Below the pieces are notes generated by a model, which had not been told where the DNA came from, did no database searches, and saw only the letters and a program-made list of their open reading frames with translations. Below are positions 1-5,282 of a stretch of DNA of 6,653 nucleotides, one piece after another. Location: contig CACYNZ010000209.1 in assembly GCA_902775835.1 (NCBI GenBank), forward strand, positions 1-6,653, in the 5' to 3' direction. Position numbers and translations under genes: made by a program. Source of the stretch: an uncultured Eubacteriales bacterium. Lineage in GTDB: Bacteria > Bacillota_A > Clostridia > Christensenellales > Aristaeellaceae. Positions within the stretch are counted from its first letter, which is position 1; each line of letters starts with the position of its first letter.

Positions 1-558
1 GTGGAAACGCTTGTGGCGCTGGATATCGACACGAGCATCAGCGGCGCAGCCGGGATCCTGCCCTCCCAGTTCCAGATCCGGACCGAGGAGCACCGGGTGA
101 CCTGCGAGCACCTGATCAAGACCATTGTCTCCATGGCCGGGTACTCGCCCCAGTCCTTCGGCATGGACCTGGACGGCAGCAACGAAAGCGGCGCGGCGCT
201 GCAGCTGCGTGAGCGCAGAAGCTACGCCACCCGCGGCAAGAAGGAGAACTACTGGAAGGCGCCCCTGGAACAGATCCTGACGGCCATGGTGCATCTGGAT
301 GGAAGGCAGAATCCCGGTGTGTTCACCGGGGAAGACCGGGTATCCGTGCTGTTCCCGGACGCCACGGCCAATGATCTCACCACCACCGCCGGGGCGGTGC
401 GCATGCTCCGCGAGGCCGGGGTCATGAGCGTGGAGGAGGGCGTGGCCATGGTGCATCCGGACTGGAGCCGGGACATGGTGGAAAAGGAAATCACCCGGAT
501 CCGGGAAAAGGAGGAGGAACGTGAAGGAGGAGCTGAGGACGGTGATTCAGGCGCTTGA
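1..558 (+). CDS. Phage portal protein, C-terminal part (5' truncated)
   Basis: This is the 3' end of a portal protein gene; the frame is open at the window edge, so the GTG at base 1 is probably an internal valine codon, not the start. The portal forms the dodecameric ring at one capsid vertex, through which DNA is packaged and to which the tail is joined. Seen in the 185 residues: an IPSQF-type segment followed by a stretch with AGYSPQSFGMD, the motif SGAALQLRERRS and a following TRGKKENYW. These resemble the C-terminal half of SPP1 Gp6-like portals of temperate phages, often annotated as 'phage capsid protein'. The segment AVRMLREAGVMSVEEGVAMVHPDW, seen around residues 132-155, followed by a charged Glu/Arg helix, is the usual portal C-terminus. 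Position directly before scaffold and capsid genes agrees. The last 38 bases overlap the next gene. Family assignment rests on recalled motifs, not on a search. Confidence 0.85.
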   Translation: METLVALDIDTSISGAAGILPSQFQIRTEEHRVTCEHLIKTIVSMAGYSPQSFGMDLDGSNESGAALQLRERRSYATRGKKENYWKAPLEQILTAMVHLDGRQNPGVFTGEDRVSVLFPDATANDLTTTAGAVRMLREAGVMSVEEGVAMVHPDWSRDMVEKEITRIREKEEEREGGAEDGDSGA

Positions 559-712
559 CGCCATGGAAAGCGCGGACGCGCATTTCCATGCCTGCCAGAG
601 CGCCCAGTTCCGGCATTTCGTGAAAAGCCAGCTCATGTCCAGCCGTCTCACACAGGCGGTGGAAAAGCTGAGAAAGGTATTGGAAAAAGGAGGGGACACA
701 GATGGAACTTGA
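521..712 (+). CDS. Small hypothetical phage protein (63 aa) between portal and scaffold
   Basis: A 63-residue product starting with GTG. The start is supported by a strong AGGAGG run at 509-517, which lies inside the portal coding sequence. It overlaps the portal gene by 38 bases (521-558) and the scaffold gene by 11 bases (702-712), so translation is probably coupled on both sides. The protein is predicted mostly helical and amphipathic, with His and Gln residues in the centre (HFHACQSAQFRHF) and a basic, Lys-rich C-terminus. No signal peptide or membrane segment is visible. I do not recognise a family. Its position between portal and scaffold is where many phages carry a minor head protein, but this one is far too short for a Mu gpF-like minor head protein. 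It may be a small assembly factor; function unknown. The good ribosome site and tight packing make it likely to be a real gene. Confidence 0.7.
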   Translation: MKEELRTVIQALDAMESADAHFHACQSAQFRHFVKSQLMSSRLTQAVEKLRKVLEKGGDTDGT

Positions 713-1370
713 CAAGATCCGGGACGCGCTGGGATCGGAACTTTACGCTCAGGTCAGCCCCAGGCTGCGCGACCTGAAGCTGGAAATATTGGACCCGGCG
801 GAAGGCCTGTATGTGAAAAAGGACGAGATGGACAGACTTAGGAAGTCCGAGGAGGCTGCCATCTCCCGGGCGCGCACAGTTACGGAGAGCCTGGAGGAAG
901 TGCAAAAGAAGGCAAAGGAAGACTCGGACACATATGTCTCCCAGCTCTCGGACATGGAAGACCGCCTGAAGGCGCGGGAAGCGGAAGTGCAGGCCCTGAA
1001 GGACCAGCACAGGGAAAAGGACCAGGCCATGCGCGGCATGCAGGAGCAGCTCACTGGCCTGGAAAAGCGCCTTAAGGAGAGCACGGGCACGATCCGGGGC
1101 CTGGAAAAGACCGCATATGAACGCCGCGTGGTGGAGAAAAGCGGCGCCAAGGATCCGGACCTGGTCATGCGTCTTCTGGACGACAGCCGTGTGCTGGAGG
1201 AAAAGGACGGCAGTTATTCGGGCATAAGCGAGCAGCTGGAGGAAATGAAGCGCGGCGCGGCCTACCTGTTCCGGGGGGAGATCAGCGAGCGCGGTGGGCT
1301 CACGGATGTCCGGGGCATGCATCATGAGGGCGATGTGAACGCCGCCATTCGCGCGGCGTTCGGACGCTGA
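702..1370 (+). CDS. Phage scaffolding protein, Gp20-like
   Basis: A 222-aa internal scaffold that would direct assembly of the major capsid protein into a procapsid and leave before or during packaging. Residues about 43-140 are almost entirely charged heptad-like sequence (Glu, Lys, Arg, Gln, Leu), a long coiled coil. After it comes the motif SGAKDPDLVMRLLD at 147-160, then GISEQLEEMKRGAAYLF at 174-190, and a short basic tail ending DVNAAIRAAFGR. This arrangement (long coiled coil, a 'GAKDPDL' helix, a 'pyLF' helix, a short C-terminal capsid-binding tail) is that of the Gp20 minor structural/scaffold family of Firmicute phages. The ATG at 702 has an AAGGAGG at 687-693. It lies directly before the capsid gene, the expected place for a scaffold. 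No protease domain or catalytic serine motif is visible. Confidence 0.88.
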   Translation: MELDKIRDALGSELYAQVSPRLRDLKLEILDPAEGLYVKKDEMDRLRKSEEAAISRARTVTESLEEVQKKAKEDSDTYVSQLSDMEDRLKAREAEVQALKDQHREKDQAMRGMQEQLTGLEKRLKESTGTIRGLEKTAYERRVVEKSGAKDPDLVMRLLDDSRVLEEKDGSYSGISEQLEEMKRGAAYLFRGEISERGGLTDVRGMHHEGDVNAAIRAAFGR

Positions 1371-1390
1371 AACGGAAAGGAAGCGAGAAA

Positions 1391-2341
1391 ATGGCAATCA
1401 TTGACAGATCCGGGGCGGATGTCCTGATCCCCGAAGAGAATTCCCGGCAGATTGTGGAAATGGTGCCCCAGTCCAGCTCGGTCATGCGCATGATGCGCCG
1501 CCTGCCGGACATGGGCACGGCCACCCGCATGATTCCCGTGCTCTCGGCCCTGCCCATGTCCTATTTCGTGGACGGGGACATCGGGTACAAGCAGACCACG
1601 GCCCAGGCCTGGGAGAATGTAAAGCTCTACGCGGAGGAGATCGCGTGCATCGTGCCCATTCCCCAGAATGTATTGGATGACAGCGATTATGATATCTGGG
1701 CCAATGTGCTGCCCAGGCTCACCGAGGCCATTGGCGCCACGTTTGACAAGGCCGTGCTCTTCGGCACCAACAAGCCGGCAAACTTCCCTGAAGGCATTGT
1801 GCCCGGCGCCATCCGGGCCGGGAACGTGGTCATGCATGACCCGGCGGGCAGCCTGTATCAGGAACTGCTGGGCGACGGCGGCGTGGCCTCCCTGGTGGAG
1901 GAGGACGGGTTTGTGCCCAGTGGATATATCGGGCATATCACCATGCGCTCCAAGCTCCGCGGCACCGTGGACGGCAACGGCCTGCCCATATTCGGCCGCA
2001 CGCCGTACCAGAGCGGCGTGGGCGGACGTCCTGTGTTCGAGCTGGACGGGAACGAGATCCATTTCCCGAAAACGGAGATCATGGACGCGGACCGCGCACT
2101 CCTGGTGGGCGGCGACTGGAGCGTGCCGGTGTGGGCCATGCGCACGGACATTACCACCAAGCTGCTCACCGAGGCCGTGATCCAGGATCCCAATACCATG
2201 CAGATCGTGTATAACCTGGCCCAGCAGGACATGGTGGCCCTGCGCTGCGTGTTCCGCGCCGGCTGGGTGCTGCCCAATCCTGTGAACCGCCTGAACATGG
2301 ACAACGAGAGCCGCTATCCCTTCGCGGTGCTCACCCACTGA
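1391..2341 (+). CDS. Major capsid protein, HK97 fold
   Basis: A 316-aa major head protein; many copies form the icosahedral shell. The N-terminus goes straight into the mature HK97 gp5-type pattern: a LIPEENSRQIVEM helix, then SSVMRMMRRLPDMG, a proline-containing strand (MIPVLSALP), YFVDGDIGYKQTTAQ where related proteins have the E-loop region, and strands leading to PIPQNVLDDSDYDIW. A long helix then ends in FDKAVLFGTNKP, the usual 'D..~l.G.g.P' signature. There is no N-terminal delta domain and no prohead protease gene in the window, which fits use of the separate upstream scaffold. The ATG at 1391 is preceded by AAAGGAAG at 1376-1383. The 20-base gap before it is the largest in the window and holds no recognisable promoter. 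Whether it makes HK97-style covalent crosslinks cannot be judged from sequence alone. Confidence 0.92.
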   Translation: MAIIDRSGADVLIPEENSRQIVEMVPQSSSVMRMMRRLPDMGTATRMIPVLSALPMSYFVDGDIGYKQTTAQAWENVKLYAEEIACIVPIPQNVLDDSDYDIWANVLPRLTEAIGATFDKAVLFGTNKPANFPEGIVPGAIRAGNVVMHDPAGSLYQELLGDGGVASLVEEDGFVPSGYIGHITMRSKLRGTVDGNGLPIFGRTPYQSGVGGRPVFELDGNEIHFPKTEIMDADRALLVGGDWSVPVWAMRTDITTKLLTEAVIQDPNTMQIVYNLAQQDMVALRCVFRAGWVLPNPVNRLNMDNESRYPFAVLTH

Positions 2342-2349
2342 GGTAGTGT

Positions 2350-2676
2350 ATGAAGATACGATTCATTCATCCCCTGCCGCGCTGGGATCACGTGATCCCG
2401 GCGGGCATGGTCGTTGACGCGCCGGAAGGGTTTGCCCGGAAGATGATCCGGACAGGCCATGCCATACTGGCCGGCGGTGCCTGTATGACCCTGGAGGACG
2501 TGGACCGGCAGAAGACCGGGGACACGGAAAAAGAGGAAGCTGCGGAAGAAACACCGGAGATATCCCCGGAAGAAACTTCGGAGGAAACCCCGGAAGAAAA
2601 GCCGGGGGATAAAGCGGAAGAAAAACCGGAAAAGCCCGCAAGGCGTCCGGTGAGGAAGAAAGATGGACCGGCATAA
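2350..2676 (+). CDS. Small phage head-region protein with Glu/Pro-rich repeat tail
   Basis: A 108-aa protein encoded between capsid and connector. Residues 1-48 form a compact N-terminal unit (MKIRFIHPLPRWDHVIPAGM, then VVDAPEGFARKMIRTGHAIL), resembling small phage proteins with an 'IPAG..v.vpe..A..li..G.A' pattern often found just after the capsid gene. Residues 50-96 are low complexity, rich in Glu, Pro, Lys and Thr, including four 8-residue repeats at 65-96, and probably disordered. The last 12 residues are strongly basic (RRPVRKK). The ATG at 2350 has GAGGT at 2340-2344, overlapping the capsid stop. It overlaps the connector gene by 14 bases. The specific role is unknown; an accessory head protein is possible from position, but I see no decoration-protein domain. 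The acidic tail followed by a basic end could mediate electrostatic contacts, which is inference. Confidence 0.72.
   Translation: MKIRFIHPLPRWDHVIPAGMVVDAPEGFARKMIRTGHAILAGGACMTLEDVDRQKTGDTEKEEAAEETPEISPEETSEETPEEKPGDKAEEKPEKPARRPVRKKDGPA
2542..2637 (+). repeat. Four tandem 24-bp in-frame repeats (8-aa Glu/Pro units)
   Basis: The core [CG]CGGAAGAAA starts at 2542, 2566, 2590 and 2614, exactly 24 bases apart. The four units encode AEETPEIS, PEETSEET, PEEKPGDK and AEEKPEKP. The repeats have diverged outside the core but keep the period and the reading frame. A multiple of three keeps the frame open if the copy number changes, so this is a candidate for length variation among related phages. 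Confidence 0.8.
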
Positions 2677-3208
2677 GCAGTGCGAAGTCACCGGGCGGGA
2701 ACTGGATATGGCCGCTGAGCTGCTTCTGGACTACCTGTTTCCCAATACGCCGATAACGGAGGAGGAAAAGGCCGCCTTCGAAAAGGCAAAAACGTTTCAG
2801 GCGGAGCATATGCTCAGCACGGATCCGGAGCTTGGGGACCTGAAAAGCCTGCAGATCGGGCACTGGCGCGTGGAACGACAGGAGGAGCGCCGTGGAAGCG
2901 GCGGCATCTGTCCTATGGCAAGATCCGTACTATTGCGCGCAGGGCTCTGCTACCGGGGCCTGGAGGGCAGATGCCTGCCTCTGCCGGAAGCGCCGGCTGC
3001 CATTCAGATGCCGGAAACACCGCCGGAAGATCCTCCGCTCCCGCCCCTGCGGCCAGGAATTCAGCGGCATCCAAGGGATAAGTGGCCGGCCAGGCCTGGA
3101 AAGGGGAACCCGCCGCCCCGGGGCATTCCGCCCCAGGGCGACCCGCCCCTGCCGGGCCTGCCCGGGAAGGAAAGGGAAAGACGTGATCGGACTGACGGAA
3201 ACATGTGA
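2663..3208 (+). CDS. Head-tail connector (adaptor) protein with proline-rich C-terminal extension
   Basis: A 181-aa protein. Residues 1-103 look like a gp6/gp15-type head-tail connector that binds under the portal: two helices (GRELDMAAELLLDYLF, then EEEKAAFEKAKTFQAEHM at 33-50), a KSLQIGHWRV strand at 61-70, and GGICPMARSVLLRAGLCYRGL at 80-100, which matches the usual 'sp.A...L..aGL.yrG' ending. Known relatives are about 100-120 residues and stop near here. This frame instead continues for some 78 residues, with 23 prolines between 106 and 167, in collagen-like PPLPGLPGK patterns, then a charged end. The DNA of the tail is extremely GC-rich (85% over 3111-3170). The gene overlaps the upstream gene by 14 bases and the head-closure gene by 26 bases. 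GAGGAAG at 2652-2658 supports the ATG at 2663. The tail may be a true extension, or the result of a lost stop or a frame change. Confidence 0.75.
   Translation: MDRHKQCEVTGRELDMAAELLLDYLFPNTPITEEEKAAFEKAKTFQAEHMLSTDPELGDLKSLQIGHWRVERQEERRGSGGICPMARSVLLRAGLCYRGLEGRCLPLPEAPAAIQMPETPPEDPPLPPLRPGIQRHPRDKWPARPGKGNPPPRGIPPQGDPPLPGLPGKERERRDRTDGNM
2880..2894 (+). promoter_or_regulatory. Shine-Dalgarno plus GTG inside the connector gene (possible internal start)
   Basis: AGGAGG at 2880-2885 is followed six bases later by GTG at 2892, in the frame of the head-closure gene, which is open from here to 3473. It could start a 193-aa extended head-closure protein overlapping the connector, or be a chance feature of codons for Gln-Glu-Glu. 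The connector frame is supported by homology-like motifs across this point, so the extended form is the less likely reading. Confidence 0.3.
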
Positions 3209-3473
3209 AATACGGCCGCTCCTGTATATGGCAGGCGGGGAACCTGTGTTCGGCGAGAAAATGACACGTCCCTGCCGCCTGGAACATGGATCCTTCCAGG
3301 GCTGGAAAACACCCGGCGCGGAAATGTGGCCAGCGAGGGCACGGCTGTTCACCACCGGAGACGCGATTCCCGTGGGCAGTGAAATATGCTGCGGCAGTGA
3401 CAAATACGTGGTCAGTGCCTGCCAGGAGATGAAGGGCCAGAGATGTCATCACCTGGAGGTGATGCTCCAGTGA
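3183..3473 (+). CDS. Head closure (head-tail stopper) protein
   Basis: A 96-aa product from a GTG start, placed after the connector as the head-completion protein that plugs the portal channel until the tail docks. It ends in a beta-rich region, ARLFTTGDAIPVGSEI (53-68), then DKYVVSACQEMKG and HHLEVMLQ at the C-terminus. This is the 'aRlf..gd.I..Gs.I..g..Y.V......HlEv.l' pattern of small stopper proteins. The GTG at 3183 is chosen because a purine-rich site (GGAAGGAAAGGGA, 3165-3177) precedes it and the resulting length is normal. The same frame is open back to a GTG at 2892, which would add 97 Arg/Cys-rich residues. It has six cysteines in 96 residues (8, 31, 69, 70, 80, 88), which is many for this kind of protein. 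It overlaps the connector gene by 26 bases, and its TGA overlaps the next start. Confidence 0.75.
   Translation: MIGLTETCEIRPLLYMAGGEPVFGEKMTRPCRLEHGSFQGWKTPGAEMWPARARLFTTGDAIPVGSEICCGSDKYVVSACQEMKGQRCHHLEVMLQ
3455..3462 (+). promoter_or_regulatory. Strong Shine-Dalgarno deciding the start of the next gene
   Basis: GGAGGTGA is a near-perfect complement to the 16S rRNA 3' end. It sits 7 bases before the GTG at 3470, which overlaps the TGA of the head-closure gene (GTGA). This favours the GTG over the upstream in-frame ATG at 3443, which has only a weak GAAGGG before it. Confidence 0.75.
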
Positions 3474-3808
3474 TTCAGATAACCTGGAAGGAAGCTCCCG
3501 GTGCCAGGACAAGGATCCGCTTGGCCGGCCGCAATGGAGCCATAAAGGGCATGCAGAAGGTGCTGCAGCTGGCAAAGGAAAAGGTGCCCGTGGATACCGG
3601 CAGGTTACGGGACTCCGGGCATCTGGAGGAGACGCGGGACGGCGCCCGGGCCATGTTCGACGCGCCATATGCCCTGTATGTGCATGAAATGGATCTGCAC
3701 CATGAGCGAGGGGAGCGCAAGTACCTGGAAAACGCGCTCATGGAACAGGCCGGGAGCGGCGAAATGCTCCGGGCCGTGGAAGACAGCATTCGAGAGGAAC
3801 TGACATGA
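3470..3808 (+). CDS. HK97 gp10-like head-tail joining / tail completion protein
   Basis: A 112-aa protein using the GTG start at 3470; an ATG at 3443 would add nine residues. The family hallmarks are clear: KVPVDTGRLRDSGHLE at residues 38-53 (the conserved 'vPvdTG.Lr.S' loop), YALYVHEMDLHHERGERKYL at 67-86 ('Y..yvHe....r...kYLe.A') and a C-terminal amphipathic helix. HK97 gp10-family proteins act at the head-tail interface or in tail completion, and regularly follow the stopper gene, as here. The first base of the GTG precedes the upstream TGA by one base, giving a 4-base overlap, and its own TGA overlaps the next ATG by 4 bases (ATGA). Translation is therefore likely coupled with both neighbours. 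No odd residues are seen. Confidence 0.88.
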   Translation: MIQITWKEAPGARTRIRLAGRNGAIKGMQKVLQLAKEKVPVDTGRLRDSGHLEETRDGARAMFDAPYALYVHEMDLHHERGERKYLENALMEQAGSGEMLRAVEDSIREELT

Positions 3809-4197
3809 GCATTCTGGAGATGCTGGCAAGGCACGCGGAATTTATGGGATACGGCACCGTGGCGGACCGACAATGGCCCGGCGATGTATTCGCGGGCACC
3901 ATGCCCGACGCGCCGGACAACTGCATCGCCTTCCTGCCCGTGGATCTGCGCTACGCGGGCAGCGGGCAGTGGGCACGGGTGCAGGTGCTTGTCCGGAATG
4001 TAAGGGAAAAGGCCTGCCTTGAAACCGCGCAGGCTTTGGCCGCGGACCTTGACGGGTATGAGGATTTCCTGGCCATGCATTTGTCAAGAGTCAGCATCCG
4101 CCTGCTGTCCGGACCGGGATCCCTTGGCATGGACAGCAGGCGCCGGGTGCTCATGTCCCTGAATCTTTTGGTCCGATACTGTGAGGAGGAAGCATGA
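3805..4197 (+). CDS. Tail terminator / phage minor capsid protein
   Basis: A 130-aa protein between the gp10-like gene and the tail tube gene, the standard position of the tail terminator, which caps the tube and binds the head connector. Seen: an N-terminal helix (SILEMLARHAEFMG), then TVADRQWPGDVFAGTMPDAP with 'NCIAFLPVDLRY' (39-50). A strand WARVQVLVRNV (56-66) and a helix CLETAQALAADLDG (71-84) follow, and a final strand RRRVLMSLNLLVRYCEEE. This strand-helix-strand plan with a 'vqvlvR......a...a..l...l' core fits terminator proteins, including those annotated as bacteriophage minor capsid protein. The ATG overlaps the preceding TGA (ATGA), with GAGAGGAA upstream as the ribosome site. It ends in another ATGA overlap with the tube gene. 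Family is inferred from pattern and position. Confidence 0.78.
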   Translation: MSILEMLARHAEFMGYGTVADRQWPGDVFAGTMPDAPDNCIAFLPVDLRYAGSGQWARVQVLVRNVREKACLETAQALAADLDGYEDFLAMHLSRVSIRLLSGPGSLGMDSRRRVLMSLNLLVRYCEEEA

Positions 4198-4925
4198 GCA
4201 GAGGAAGAAAACACGGCTGTCCCACCAATATCCGGTCCTGGCTCATTTCGGCCCTGGACAGGGCAAGCGGGGAGTGGGTCCGGATCTACGGGCTCACCGG
4301 CATGACCCGGACACTGAGCGGTGAGACAAGCGACGGAAGCGCGGGCACGGACATCTGGGAGGAACCCTATGTCAGCAAGCGCAAGGCCACGCTGAAACTG
4401 GAAGGCGAGATCGTGGAGGACGAGACCAGCGGCGAGCGGGATCCCGGACAGCAGCTGCTGGACGCGGCAGGACTGCGCGCGGGCTGTGAGGAGGACCTGA
4501 CCCTGCGATTGGTTGACCCGTATGGCCACAGCCTGGTGGCGGACTTTGTGGTCACCGGCCAGGAACAGAGCCATGACGACACCAAAACCCAGGTCAGCTG
4601 GGACCTGGAACAGGTGGGCGAGGCGGAGGAGGAGCCGTATGTGCATGTGCAGGCCGTGCATGTGACAAAGGACAGCAAGGATATTACGGAAATTTCGCTC
4701 AAGACCGGGGACGGCATGACACTCCTGGGTCTCCGGTTTGAGCCGGAGAACGCCAGCAACCGCCGCTTCCGGGTCTACAATTCCGCGCCGGGCGTGGTCA
4801 GGATTGCGGAGGTGACCCCGGATGGCTTCTGCCTGCAGCCTCAGCGCGCGGGCACAGCCGTGATCCGGGTGGAGACACTGAATCAGGGCCGGGACTGTTC
4901 CGTCCGGGTCCAGGTGGAGGAATAA
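4194..4925 (+). CDS. Major tail tube protein with C-terminal Ig-like (BIG_2) domain
   Basis: A 243-aa protein that would polymerise as hexameric rings into the tail tube. Residues 1-147 form the tube domain: an N-terminal arm, then alternating short strands, including DIWEEPYVSKRKATLKLEGE (53-72), DLTLRLVDPYG (101-111) and a strand-rich end at VSWDLEQVGE. After an EEEP linker, residues about 149-243 look like a bacterial Ig-like group 2 domain: VHVTKDSKDITEISLKTGDG, then LRFEPENASN, a strand where these domains usually have 'vtW.Ss' (here FRVYNS), VVRIAEVTPDGFC, and RAGTAVIRV near the end. Lambda gpV has the same two-domain plan at nearly the same length (246 aa), its Ig domain projecting from the tube surface. 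Surface attachment to hosts or glycans is the usual suggestion. The ATG overlaps the upstream TGA, with AGGAGG at 4184-4189. Confidence 0.85.
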   Translation: MSRGRKHGCPTNIRSWLISALDRASGEWVRIYGLTGMTRTLSGETSDGSAGTDIWEEPYVSKRKATLKLEGEIVEDETSGERDPGQQLLDAAGLRAGCEEDLTLRLVDPYGHSLVADFVVTGQEQSHDDTKTQVSWDLEQVGEAEEEPYVHVQAVHVTKDSKDITEISLKTGDGMTLLGLRFEPENASNRRFRVYNSAPGVVRIAEVTPDGFCLQPQRAGTAVIRVETLNQGRDCSVRVQVEE

Positions 4926-4928
4926 GAC

Positions 4929-5282
4929 ATGGAAGACATGCTGGATTTTGATCTCTTTCTGCGCGAGACGCGCAAGGAACCGCTGGAGGTGCACGTATAT
5001 GGCCAGAGCATTCCGGTGCCCCCGGCCATCCCGGCCCTGGTGCCCGTCATGATGGCCCGCTCCGAGCATATGCAGGACAGCGAGGCGGCAGCCCTGGTGG
5101 TGAAGGCAGCGGACGCGCTGTTTACAAGGGAAAAGGTGGACTGGATGTGTGACATGGGCATGAGCACGGATGACCTGGCCGAGCTCGTGCAGCAGACCTT
5201 CCGGCTCATTGAGGGCCGGAAGGAGGACGGCGCCGTGGTGGAGGATGACGCGGGCAGAAGACGGCGGCGCGCGGGAAAGTAA
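4929..5282 (+). CDS. Tail assembly chaperone, lambda gpG-like (zero-frame product)
   Basis: A 117-aa protein between tail tube and tape measure genes, where long-tailed phages place the tail assembly chaperone that binds the tape measure and recruits tube subunits. It has an N-terminal strand region (DFDLFLRETRKEPLEVHVYG, 6-25), a PPAIPALVPVMMARSE segment and two helices, AAALVVKAADALF (53-65) and DDLAELVQQTFRLIEG (81-96). The tail is acidic, then ends in a run of five arginines and AGK. GGAGG at 4916-4920 precedes the ATG at 4929; a second ATG at 4938 is possible. The gene stops with TAA at 5280-5282, immediately after a slippery heptamer, so most ribosomes would release this short form and a minority would make the fusion. 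Identification is by position, size and the frameshift arrangement; the G-like sequence itself is poorly conserved in phages. Confidence 0.85.
   Translation: MEDMLDFDLFLRETRKEPLEVHVYGQSIPVPPAIPALVPVMMARSEHMQDSEAAALVVKAADALFTREKVDWMCDMGMSTDDLAELVQQTFRLIEGRKEDGAVVEDDAGRRRRRAGK

Noticed and set aside
1371..1390. Possible promoter before the capsid gene
   Set aside because: Only 20 bases, filled by the ribosome binding region; no -35/-10 pair visible.
1668..2180. 170-aa + strand frame inside the capsid gene
   Set aside because: Arg/Ser/Cys-rich shadow of the capsid frame, with no motif.
1322..2338. 338-aa open frame on the minus strand opposite the capsid gene
   Set aside because: It is the antisense shadow of a GC-rich coding sequence: His/Gly/Ala-rich, no family resemblance and no ribosome site, while the + strand encodes a clear HK97-fold capsid.
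2971..3081. 36-aa ORF starting with ATG inside the connector tail region (third reading frame)
   Set aside because: GGAGG is only four bases upstream, and the product is Ala/Ser/Gly-rich with no motif; probably chance.
3111..3170. Possible rho-independent terminator in the 85% GC stretch
   Set aside because: The palindromes (for example GCCCCGGGGC at 3115-3124) are not followed by a T run, and coding continues across.
3951..5069. 372-aa open frame on the minus strand across the terminator, tail tube and chaperone genes
   Set aside because: It spans several well-supported + strand genes and their junctions. High GC at third positions removes antisense stops; the sequence looks like compositional noise.
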